Part shown: one piece after another, positions 42,489 to 49,089 of the stretch
Numbering within the stretch: position 1 is the first letter of the stretch
How the letters are laid out: every line of letters starts with the position of its first letter
Source: Palsa-506 sp963836355
GTDB taxonomy: Bacteria; Actinomycetota; Actinomycetes; Streptosporangiales; Streptosporangiaceae
NCBI GenBank assembly: GCA_963836355.1
Contig: CAWIJO010000006.1
Coordinates: forward strand, 124,001 to 188,000
Length of the DNA: 64,000 nt
Reading direction: 5' to 3'
The notes under the pieces: generated by a model
Database searches by the model: none
The model's input: only the letters and a program-made list of their open reading frames with translations
Told to the model about the DNA's origin: nothing
Made by a program: the position numbers and the translations under genes

Positions 42489-42679
42489 CACAGGCGCCCC
42501 GGCTAGCACAGGCGCCGCCTTGCCCGGCCCGGCACCCCGGCTCTGAGCCGCCACAAGCCCCACCGCCACCACAACCGGCGAGCGTTTCATGATGGCGGAA
42601 GATCCGCGCGCCGCAGCCCCCCGAAACATCCGTGATCATGGATGGCGCCCGTCTCGCTGATGCCTTCCACCTGGTCACG

Positions 42680-43165
42680 TCATGCTGCGGGGGCCGGCGT
42701 CGCCTTGTCCTTCCTGGCGGGGCGGATCACGGCCACCGGGCACGGAGCGTGATGCACGCATTGCATGCTCACCGAGCCGAGCAGCACCTCGGCAAAGCCG
42801 CCGTGCCCACGGCTGCCCACGACGAGCAGGTCTGCGCCGGCCGCGGCGTAGATCAGGACCTGTGCCGGGTTGCCCTGCTGCACCCACTGGCTGATCTGGA
42901 CGTCACAACCGCGGGTGTCCACTGCGGCGACCGCTTCGGCCAGCGCCTTCTGCGCCTTCTCCTCGTAGTCGCCCGGCTCGACCACGGCGATCGGCGCCCA
43001 TCCGTAGCCGGTAATCGTGGCTGGGTACTGCCACGCCAGCACGGCCTCAACGGAGCCGCCGGTAAGCGCGGCCTGCCGGATTGCCCACTGGAGGGCGGCC
43101 AGGGAGGAAGGCGAACCGTCGACTCCGGCCACGATGCGGGGAACTATGCCATCGCGTTCTGACAT
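42680..43165 (-). CDS. Universal stress protein (ATP-binding type)
   Basis: A 161-residue UspA-fold protein with IVAGVDGSPSSLAALQWAIR at the N-terminus. The intact nucleotide motif is LLVVGSRGHGGFAEVLLGSV followed by CVHHAPCPVAVIRP. It begins at ATG 43165 with GGAAGG 9 bases upstream. It follows the DUF1918 gene by 52 bases in the same direction, so the three genes 44008-42680 (stress protein, DUF1918, stress protein) are a likely operon reading left from the DosR-like box at 44094. Confidence 0.92.
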   Translation of the reverse strand: MSERDGIVPRIVAGVDGSPSSLAALQWAIRQAALTGGSVEAVLAWQYPATITGYGWAPIAVVEPGDYEEKAQKALAEAVAAVDTRGCDVQISQWVQQGNPAQVLIYAAAGADLLVVGSRGHGGFAEVLLGSVSMQCVHHAPCPVAVIRPARKDKATPAPAA

Positions 43166-43217
43166 TTCTGCTGCCTTCCAATCTGCGCCGGTTCCCGATC
43201 CTCGGGTGCCAGCGCTC

Positions 43218-43433
43218 TCATTGACCCGACGGGGATTCGCGGTCGGTGCCCGCTGGGTGCCCCGCGGGCAATATCCGGGCATATTCATCGGGAAAGACCA
43301 TGGCTATGTGGCCGTCGCGATACCACTTGATCACGTAGGGCGGTGCCCCGTTGTGGCCGAGCACGCCGACGACCAGGCCGCCGCGCCCTGGAGTTCCCGG
43401 GAGCACCAGCCGATCGCCTACCTGAGCCCTCAT
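43218..43433 (-). CDS. DUF1918 small protein
   Basis: A 71-residue protein starting MRAQVGDRLVLPG, with APPYVIKWYRDGHIAMVFPD. This is the DUF1918 pattern of a short beta-rich protein common in actinobacteria; function unknown. ATG 43433 overlaps the upstream stress-protein stop by one base (TGATG) and has GGAGG 6 bases before it, so translation is coupled. It lies inside the universal-stress gene cluster, as such genes often do. Confidence 0.85.
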   Translation of the reverse strand: MRAQVGDRLVLPGTPGRGGLVVGVLGHNGAPPYVIKWYRDGHIAMVFPDEYARILPAGHPAGTDRESPSGQ

Positions 43434-44008
43434 CACTGCCTCCTGGCCGGCGGGCCTGCGGCAGGCCTGGCCGCTGGGTGGCGGCCTGGCGGCCCGGCCG
43501 GCCCGCTGCGGCCGGGCTGGCCGGCTGCCGGGATGACCACCACCGGGCAATGCGCGTGCGCGCAGCAGTAGCCGCTCACGGAGCCGCGGCGCACGCGCCG
43601 TGAGCGCCGGCCTGGCTCAGTCCCCACCACCAGGAGATCACCGTCGGCGATGGCGAGATCGGCGAGCGCGGCGCCAGGGTCGCCCGGTGGCGTCTCGATG
43701 GTCAGCGCGACATCGCGCGGGATGCCGCCGATCGCGCTGCGGAAGGCGCGGCGGACGAGCTCGGCAGATTCCTCGCGCTGCTCGTTCCCGGCGAAGACCA
43801 GGACCACCGGGGAACGCCGCTTGTGCCGATGCCGGGTGCCGCCATGCCGTGGCAGGCTGAGCGTCCACGACCGGACCGCGACCAGCGGCGAGCCGGTGTT
43901 CCTGGCCTGGCGGACCGCCCAGCGCAGTGCGCTCAGGCCGCCGCTGGAGTCATCGACGCCGACCACGACCCGGCGGCGCGTGCCCGCGCCTGCGACCGCG
44001 TCTGTCAT
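43433..44008 (-). CDS. Universal stress protein with extended C-terminus
   Basis: A 191-residue UspA-like protein. The N-terminal strand is VVVGVDDSSGGLSALRWAVR. The nucleotide loop is degenerate (LLVVGTEPGRRSRRVRRGSV), rich in Arg where Gly residues are expected, so ATP binding is uncertain. The last 35 residues are a Pro/Gly/Arg/Ala tail after CPVVVIPAAG, absent from normal Usp proteins. ATG 44008 has GGGAGGTGA 6 bases upstream. It is first of a three-gene operon, with a DosR-like box 86 bases upstream. Confidence 0.85.
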   Translation of the reverse strand: MTDAVAGAGTRRRVVVGVDDSSGGLSALRWAVRQARNTGSPLVAVRSWTLSLPRHGGTRHRHKRRSPVVLVFAGNEQREESAELVRRAFRSAIGGIPRDVALTIETPPGDPGAALADLAIADGDLLVVGTEPGRRSRRVRRGSVSGYCCAHAHCPVVVIPAAGQPGRSGPAGPPGRHPAARPAAGPPARRQ

Positions 44009-44093
44009 GCGTCTCACCTCCCGGTCCGTTGCTCTCCCTACCAGGCTGCCTCGCGGCGGCCAGGCAGTCAGGAGCAATGCGGCCCGAATGGTG

Positions 44094-44109
44094 GGGACCT
44101 TGGGCCCCA
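44094..44109 (+). promoter_or_regulatory. DosR-like box upstream of the stress-protein operon
   Basis: GGGACCTTGGGCCCCA matches 13 of 15 core positions and is itself nearly palindromic (GGGGACCTTGGGCCCC, 44093-44108). It lies 86 bases upstream of the leftward stress gene start at 44008. Confidence 0.58.
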
Positions 44110-44115
44110 ACACGG

Positions 44116-44153
44116 CGGCGCGCGGCGAACCATTTCTGGTTCGCCGCGCGCCG
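44116..44153. terminator. Strong hairpin, probable terminator of the phasin transcript
   Basis: CGGCGCGCGGCGAACC (44116-44131) and its exact complement (44138-44153) enclose the loop ATTTCT, a 16-bp perfect stem. It lies 54-91 bases beyond the leftward phasin stop. There is no T-tract, which is common for actinobacterial terminators. Confidence 0.65.
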
Positions 44154-44206
44154 ACTTGCGCGGCTTACTCGCCGCCGTTTGGCTGGCTGCCGTTACTTGG
44201 CTGCCG

Positions 44207-44524
44207 TTACTTGGCTGAGCTGCCCTTCTTGGCCGCACCTTGCTCCGAGGCCAGGATCGGCGCGGTCGCCTGGATGACTTCCTCGGCGAACTTGCGCTGG
44301 CTGGCCAGCAGCTGCTCGGCGAAGTCGTAGGCGCTGGCGATGAGGTCCGTCGGCTTGGGCAGCTTGTCGGCGAAGGGCACGTTCACATCGGGCAGGTCGG
44401 GGGTAATCGACTGGACTGCGCTCGCCCACGTCTGCAGTGCCTCGACCACCGCTGCCTGGCTCATCCGGACGGTGGTCAGGATCTGGTCCTGCATTTCCTT
44501 GCCCATCGTGCGGGTCTCGTTCAT
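44207..44524 (-). CDS. Phasin-like PHA granule protein
   Basis: A 105-residue, mostly helical, amphipathic protein: MQDQILTTVRMSQAAVVEAL, ADKLPKPTDLIASAYDFAEQ and LLASQRKFAEEVIQATAPIL, ending AAKKGSSAK. The composition and the KLPKPTDLIASAYDFAEQLL block match actinobacterial phasin-like proteins. They coat polyhydroxyalkanoate granules and affect their size. It lies 103 bases downstream of phaC and has its own promoter with a palindromic operator. GGAGGAAT lies upstream of ATG 44524. A strong hairpin terminates it. Confidence 0.8.
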   Translation of the reverse strand: MNETRTMGKEMQDQILTTVRMSQAAVVEALQTWASAVQSITPDLPDVNVPFADKLPKPTDLIASAYDFAEQLLASQRKFAEEVIQATAPILASEQGAAKKGSSAK

Positions 44525-44575
44525 GATTCCTCCTGGATTTCCATGTTCGCTATTGATTTCCTGTCGCTATTGCTC

Positions 44576-44605
44576 ACTATATCAAGCAAATGCTTGATAT
44601 GTCAA
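44576..44605 (-). promoter_or_regulatory. Phasin promoter with a 22-bp palindromic operator
   Basis: Leftward, TTGACA (44605-44600) and TATAGT (44581-44576) are 18 bases apart, a near-consensus sigma-70 promoter 52 bases before the phasin start. Between and overlapping them is a perfect palindrome: arms ATATCAAGCA (44579-44588) and TGCTTGATAT (44591-44600) around AA. A repressor bound there would block the polymerase. The binder is not encoded adjacently; a TetR- or PhaR-like regulator is a guess. Confidence 0.75.
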
Positions 44606-44627
44606 CCGCAGGCGACCTGGGCTGGGT

Positions 44628-46346
44628 TCAGCCCAGGACGTAGTCGCCGGGCGCCTCCCCGGCCGGCGGGTACATGCTGCTGCCCATGGCGGGCGGCTTG
44701 ATCCGCTCTCCGGCTCGTTCTTCAGCCCACTTGGTCCAGTCCTGCCACCACGAGCCGTCATGCTTGGCGGCGGCGGCGCGCCAAGTCTCGGCGTCCGCTG
44801 GGGCGTGGCTGGTCGCCTCGTACCAGGCCTTCGGGCCCGGCGGGTTGACGATGCCGGCGATGTGACCGCCGCTAGACAGGACGTACCGGACGGTACCGCC
44901 GAGCAGCTCGCAGGTCTTGTAGGACGAGTGCCAGGGCACGATGTGGTCGTTGATGGCGCCCACCACGTACGTATCGTTCGTCACATCGGACAGCGCCAGC
45001 CGCTGGCCGGCCAACTCCATCTCGCCCTTGGCCAGCTCGTTGCGCAGGTACAGGCTGCGCAGGTAGAACGAGTGCATGGCGGCCGGCAGGCGAGTGTTGT
45101 CGCCGTTCCACGCCAGCAGGTCGAAGGCCGGCGGATCCTGGCCCATCAGCCAGTTCGTCACCACGTAGCTGAAGATGAGGTCGTTGGCCCGCAGCAGGTT
45201 GAACGTGCCGGCCATGTCGCTGCCCTCAAGGTAGCCCTTCTCGGCCATCTGGCGTTCCAGGCCCGCCACCGTCTTCTCGTCGGTGAAGGCACCGAGCACG
45301 CCGGGCTCGCTGTAGTCGAGCAGGGTGTTGAGCAGCGTGATCGAGCCGAGCCTGTCGTCGCCCTTCTCATTGAGGTAGGCGGCGAGCATGCCGGTCAGCG
45401 CGCCGCCCAGGCACAGCCCGATGATGTCGATCTTGGGGGCGCCAGTGATCTCGCCGATGACGTCGAGTGCTTGCCGCGGGCCGTGGATGAGGTAGTCGTC
45501 CAGGGTCACGCCGCTCATCGAAGAGTCCGGGTTGCGGTAGGAGATGGCGAACACCGTGCGCTCATGCTGGACCGCCCACTCCAGGAAGCTGCGGCCCGGC
45601 GCCAGGTCCATGATGTAGTACTTGTTGATCCACGGCGGGCTGGCCAGCACCGGGACAGCTCGGACCTTGGCGGTCTGCGGCGCGTACTGGATGAGTTCCA
45701 TCAGGTCGTTCTTGAAAACGATCTTGCCCGGGGTGGCGGCGAGGTTATCGCCGATCCGGAACGAGCTCGAGTCGACCTGGCGGGGTTGTCCCTTATTGGT
45801 CAGCAGGTCATTGACAAAGTTGCCGGCCCCGGCCAGCACGCTCGACCCGCCGGTCTCCAGCGCCCGCTTGATCGCTGCCGGATTGGTGAGCAGGAAATTC
45901 GTCGGCGCGAGCGCGTCCAGCAGGAACCCGGTTGCCAGCTTCGCCTTCTCGTCGGTGGCGACGTCCCCGGCACCGGCCGCGAGCACCTCGTCGGCTAGTT
46001 GCTGGCTGGCCAGGTACGCCTGCCGGATGGCGAAGAACACCGGGTTGTCCTGCCAGGTCCGGTCGGCAAACCGCTTGTCGTCCGCCACCGGGATGGGCGG
46101 CGCCACGTCCATGCCGAGCCAGCGCGCCGCGGCTGACGGGCCTATCCACGCCACGCTGGCCCAGAATCGCAAGCCGGCCGCGGCCACCTCGCCAGGCTGC
46201 CCGGCCGCGCGGCCGAGCACCTCGCGGGTGGCCGCACCGAAGCCCGCCGCGTCCAGCGAGGCGAACAGATCGGTCTCGGGAGCGAGCGCTGCCGCCGCGG
46301 CCTCGGCGGCCTCTGCGGCCTCCCGCGCCGCCTGATCGCTGGTCAT
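44628..46346 (-). CDS. phaC: Class I polyhydroxyalkanoate synthase
   Basis: A 572-residue synthase that polymerises 3-hydroxyacyl-CoA into PHA. The lipase-like box is GLCLGG with nucleophile Cys312; probable Asp467 (INDHIVPW) and His495 (SSGGHIAGIVNPPG) complete the triad. The N-terminal domain has NPVFFAIRQAYLASQQLADE and FLLDALAPTNFLLTNPAAIK, typical of class I. ATG 46346 follows AGGAGG. It is third in phaB-thiolase-phaC-phasin, all leftward with short gaps, so all the enzymes from acetyl-CoA to polymer are in one unit. Confidence 0.95.
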   Translation of the reverse strand: MTSDQAAREAAEAAEAAAAALAPETDLFASLDAAGFGAATREVLGRAAGQPGEVAAAGLRFWASVAWIGPSAAARWLGMDVAPPIPVADDKRFADRTWQDNPVFFAIRQAYLASQQLADEVLAAGAGDVATDEKAKLATGFLLDALAPTNFLLTNPAAIKRALETGGSSVLAGAGNFVNDLLTNKGQPRQVDSSSFRIGDNLAATPGKIVFKNDLMELIQYAPQTAKVRAVPVLASPPWINKYYIMDLAPGRSFLEWAVQHERTVFAISYRNPDSSMSGVTLDDYLIHGPRQALDVIGEITGAPKIDIIGLCLGGALTGMLAAYLNEKGDDRLGSITLLNTLLDYSEPGVLGAFTDEKTVAGLERQMAEKGYLEGSDMAGTFNLLRANDLIFSYVVTNWLMGQDPPAFDLLAWNGDNTRLPAAMHSFYLRSLYLRNELAKGEMELAGQRLALSDVTNDTYVVGAINDHIVPWHSSYKTCELLGGTVRYVLSSGGHIAGIVNPPGPKAWYEATSHAPADAETWRAAAAKHDGSWWQDWTKWAEERAGERIKPPAMGSSMYPPAGEAPGDYVLG

Positions 46347-46398
46347 TGAACAACCTCCTGGTGATCGGTCGCCCGGGTCGCGATGGCGATCAGGCTGC

Positions 46399-47583
46399 TT
46401 ACAGCCGCTCGAAGATCGCGGCGATGCCCTGTCCGCCGCCGATGCACATGGTGACGAGCGCGAACTGGCCGTCTATGCGCCGCAGTTCGTAGAGCGCCTT
46501 GACGGTGAGGAGGGCGCCGGTGGCCCCAATCGGGTGCCCCAGCGAGATGCCGCTGCCGTTCGGGTTGGTCTTCTCGGCCGGCAGGCCGAGCTCGCGGACG
46601 ACCGCGAGCGCCTGGGCCGCGAACGCCTCGTTCACCTCGAACACGTCGATGTCGTCGACCTTCATGCCGGACCGCTCCAGAACCTTCCGGACGGCAGGCA
46701 CCGGGCCCATGCCCATGATCCTCGGCTCGACCGCGGCGTGGCTGTAAGCCACCAGGCGGCCCATCGGCCGCAGCCCATGGCTGCTGGCATAATCGCTGCT
46801 GGCGAGCACGACAGCGGCGGCGGCGTCGTTCATCCCGGAGGCGTTCCCGGCGGTCACGGTGCCGTCCTTGGCGAACACCGGGCGCAGCCTGGCCATGCCT
46901 TCCATGCTGGCGTCCGGCCGGACGTGCTCGTCCGCCACCACCTCGACGGTGCCCTTCCTGGCAGGCGCCTGGACGGGCGTGATCTGCTCGTTGAAGTAGC
47001 CGGCCGCCATCGCCGCGGCGGCCCGCTGGTGGCTCTGCACCGCCAGCTTGTCCTGGTCCTCGCGCGAGACGCCGTAGTCGGTGGCCACGTTCTCGGCCGT
47101 GACGCCCATGTGGCAGCCGTCGAACGGGTCGTTCAGCGCGCCCAGCGCATCGATGGCCTTGGTGTCGCCCATCCGCTGGCCCCAGCGCATGGTCGGCATC
47201 CAGTACGGGGCCCGGCTCATCGACTCCGCGCCGCCCGCGACCGCGGTTTCCGTGTCACCAAGCGTGATGGCCTGTGCCGCCGAGACGATTGCCTGCATGC
47301 CGCTGCCGCACAGCCGGTTGAGGGTGAGGGCGGGCACGGTGACCGGCAGGCCGCCGTTGATGGCGGCGACCCGGCTCAGGTACATGTCCCTGAGCTCGGT
47401 GTGGATCACGTTGCCGAAGAACGCCTGGCCGACGTCGGCCGGATCGACGCCGGACCGCCGCACTGCCTCGCGGACCACCGTCGCGGCCAGGTCGCATGGC
47501 GGGACGCCGGCCAGGCCGCCGCCATACTTGCCAATTGCGGTCCGGGTGCCGGACAGCACGACAACATCGTTTAGCTCGGTCAT
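46399..47583 (-). CDS. Acetyl-CoA C-acetyltransferase (thiolase)
   Basis: A 394-residue thiolase. The acyl-enzyme Cys92 is in LTLNRLCGSGMQAIVSA; His residues are in NEAFAAQALAVVR and SLGHPIGATGALL; the second Cys is in LVTMCIGGGQGIAAIF. It condenses two acetyl-CoA to acetoacetyl-CoA, the first step of PHB synthesis, as its position between phaB and phaC indicates (phaA role). A degradative role in beta-oxidation is also possible from sequence. The phaB stop lies 11 bases upstream of its ATG 47583. Confidence 0.94.
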   Translation of the reverse strand: MTELNDVVVLSGTRTAIGKYGGGLAGVPPCDLAATVVREAVRRSGVDPADVGQAFFGNVIHTELRDMYLSRVAAINGGLPVTVPALTLNRLCGSGMQAIVSAAQAITLGDTETAVAGGAESMSRAPYWMPTMRWGQRMGDTKAIDALGALNDPFDGCHMGVTAENVATDYGVSREDQDKLAVQSHQRAAAAMAAGYFNEQITPVQAPARKGTVEVVADEHVRPDASMEGMARLRPVFAKDGTVTAGNASGMNDAAAAVVLASSDYASSHGLRPMGRLVAYSHAAVEPRIMGMGPVPAVRKVLERSGMKVDDIDVFEVNEAFAAQALAVVRELGLPAEKTNPNGSGISLGHPIGATGALLTVKALYELRRIDGQFALVTMCIGGGQGIAAIFERL

Positions 47584-47593
47584 GTCATTCCTC

Positions 47594-48415
47594 TCACATG
47601 TCCAGTCCGCCGTTGACGGACCAGATTTGTCCGGTGATGTACGAAGCCTCGTCGGCGGCCAGGAAGGCCACCAGGCGGGCGATGTCCTCGGGTGTGCCGA
47701 GACGGCCGGCCGGGATCGTCTTGCGGAAGCGCTCCAGCACTTCCTCGGGCATTGCGGCGACCATCTCGGTGGCGACGAAGCCCGGGGTTACCGCGTTCAC
47801 CGTCAGGCCGATTCCGTCGGCGTACGGCTTCTTGGCCCGGGCCAGATGGAAGTAGGCCTCCTTGGCCAGCGTCTTAGTCAGCCCGAAGATCGCGGACTTG
47901 GATGCCGCGTAGTTGGCCTGGCCGACGTTGCCGATCTCGCCGACGAGCGAGGAGATGCTGATGATCCGGCCGGTGCCGCGCTCGATCATGTGCGGCAGCG
48001 CCGCCTGCGACACGAAGAAGGTGCCGGACAGGTTGACGTCGATTACCTTCTGCCAGTCCCCGTCCGTCATCTTGAGCACGGTGCGGTCGATGGTCATGCC
48101 TGCGTCGTTGACCAGGATGTCCAGGCGTCCGTGCTGGTCGACGACCTCGCGGACCATGCGCCTGCAGTCGTCGGGTATGCCATTATTGGCCTCGTGCAGG
48201 GTACAGACCTGGTTCGGATACGCGGATTTCATCTCCGCCTGGAACTGCTCGGCCCGGTCGTTAAAGCCCCAGAAGCCAGCCGCGATAGCGACGCCCTGGT
48301 CAGCCAGGCTGCGGCAGATCGCGGCGCCGATGCCGCTGGTGCCACCGGTCACCAAGGCCACCCGGCCACCATTCATTTCCGCACCTTGCTGCTGCGCATG
48401 CTCGGTCGCAGTCAT
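47594..48415 (-). CDS. phaB: Acetoacetyl-CoA reductase
   Basis: A 273-residue short-chain dehydrogenase. The NADPH motif is ALVTGGTSGIGAAICRSLAD near residue 18; the catalytic Ser lies in ISISSLVGEIGNVGQ, and Tyr-x3-Lys in NYAASKSAIFGLTKTLAKEA. It reduces acetoacetyl-CoA to (R)-3-hydroxybutyryl-CoA for PHA synthesis. ATG 48415 follows GGAGGAA; a start at MNGGRVAL is possible but lacks a site. It is the first gene of the PHA operon. A partial DosR-like palindrome is 75-88 bases upstream. Confidence 0.93.
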   Translation of the reverse strand: MTATEHAQQQGAEMNGGRVALVTGGTSGIGAAICRSLADQGVAIAAGFWGFNDRAEQFQAEMKSAYPNQVCTLHEANNGIPDDCRRMVREVVDQHGRLDILVNDAGMTIDRTVLKMTDGDWQKVIDVNLSGTFFVSQAALPHMIERGTGRIISISSLVGEIGNVGQANYAASKSAIFGLTKTLAKEAYFHLARAKKPYADGIGLTVNAVTPGFVATEMVAAMPEEVLERFRKTIPAGRLGTPEDIARLVAFLAADEASYITGQIWSVNGGLDM

Positions 48416-48489
48416 CGGGGTTCCTCCGCCCTGGCGCCCGGTTTGGCACCTTGCTCCCGATACTCGCCTGGCCGCTCGGGCATGGCCAG

Positions 48490-48503
48490 AGGACCAACGT
48501 CCC
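48490..48503 (-). promoter_or_regulatory. Weak DosR-like palindrome upstream of phaB
   Basis: The reverse strand reads GGGACGTTGGTCCT, 11 of 14 positions of the palindromic DosR core GGGACTWWAGTCCC. It lies between leftward phaB (start 48415) and the rightward cydA remnant. The match is weak alone and is listed because of the other boxes. Confidence 0.35.
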
Positions 48504-48614
48504 GCGCAGCCGGGCCAGTCGGCCCTTCATCCGGCTGCGGGTACGTTGGTGTGCTTGATCATGAGTTCGCCGGCGGCCGCGGCCCGGCCCTGCGCAGGAC
48601 ATGGGTGGGCTGGA

Positions 48615-48838
48615 TTGAGCGCGCTCGCCCTCGCGCGGTGGCAATTCGGAATAGTCACCGTCTACCATTTCCTCGTTGTCCCGCTAATTATCGGCTTTCC
48701 ATTCTTGTGGCTAGCATGCAAACCGCCTGGCTGGTCAAGAAGGACCCGGCATACCCGCGCATGACCAAATTCTTCGGCAAGCTATTCCCGGTCTATTTCG
48801 CGGTTGGCGTGATCACCGGTATCGTGCAGGAATTCCAG
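48615..48838 (+). pseudogene. cydA: cydA (cytochrome bd subunit I) N-terminal remnant
   Basis: From TTG 48615 the reading SALALARWQFGIVTVYHFLV is the start of CydA, including the conserved heme-ligating His in VYHF. One missing base near 48700 shifts the frame, which continues ASMQTAWLVKKDPAYPRMTK, FFGKLFPVYFAVGVITGIV, QEFQ. Homology stops at about 48838; the remaining roughly 400 residues of CydA and all of CydB are absent. After that come tandem repeats and then intact cydDC. The quinol oxidase encoded here has therefore been lost by deletion plus frameshift. A second copy elsewhere in the genome cannot be excluded. Confidence 0.85.
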
Positions 48839-48886
48839 CTCGTCTTCTGCCAGCGGCTGACCCGCTCGGGTATTCCGGCCGGCCAG

Positions 48887-49015
48887 GCCGGAGCCGGGCT
48901 AGCCGGGACGAGGCCGGGGCGGGCCGGAGCCGGGCTAGCCGGGACGAGGCCGGGGCGGGCCGGGAACGGCGGGACCGGGGCGGGCGGGACCGGGGCGGGC
49001 GGGACCGGGGCGGGC
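48887..49015. repeat. Tandem repeats at the cydA-cydD junction
   Basis: A 36-bp unit beginning GCCGGAGCCGGGCTAGCCGG is repeated exactly at 48887-48922 and 48923-48958. A 15-bp unit, GGGACCGGGGCGGGC, follows three times at 48971-49015. In the forward frame they read Gly/Ala/Arg-rich, ending at a TGA that overlaps the cydD GTG by 4 bases. They mark the joint of the cydA-cydB deletion. Confidence 0.85.
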
Positions 49016-49089
49016 GGCCAGGCGCCGCCCGGGACAAGGCCAGGCGGCACCGGACCCGGGTCGCGGCCGCAGCCCATCCCCGGCCAGTC

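Noticed and set aside
48887..49015. Regular 36-bp and 15-bp repeats as a possible CRISPR array
   Set aside because: The units are contiguous with no unique spacers, and no cas genes are nearby.
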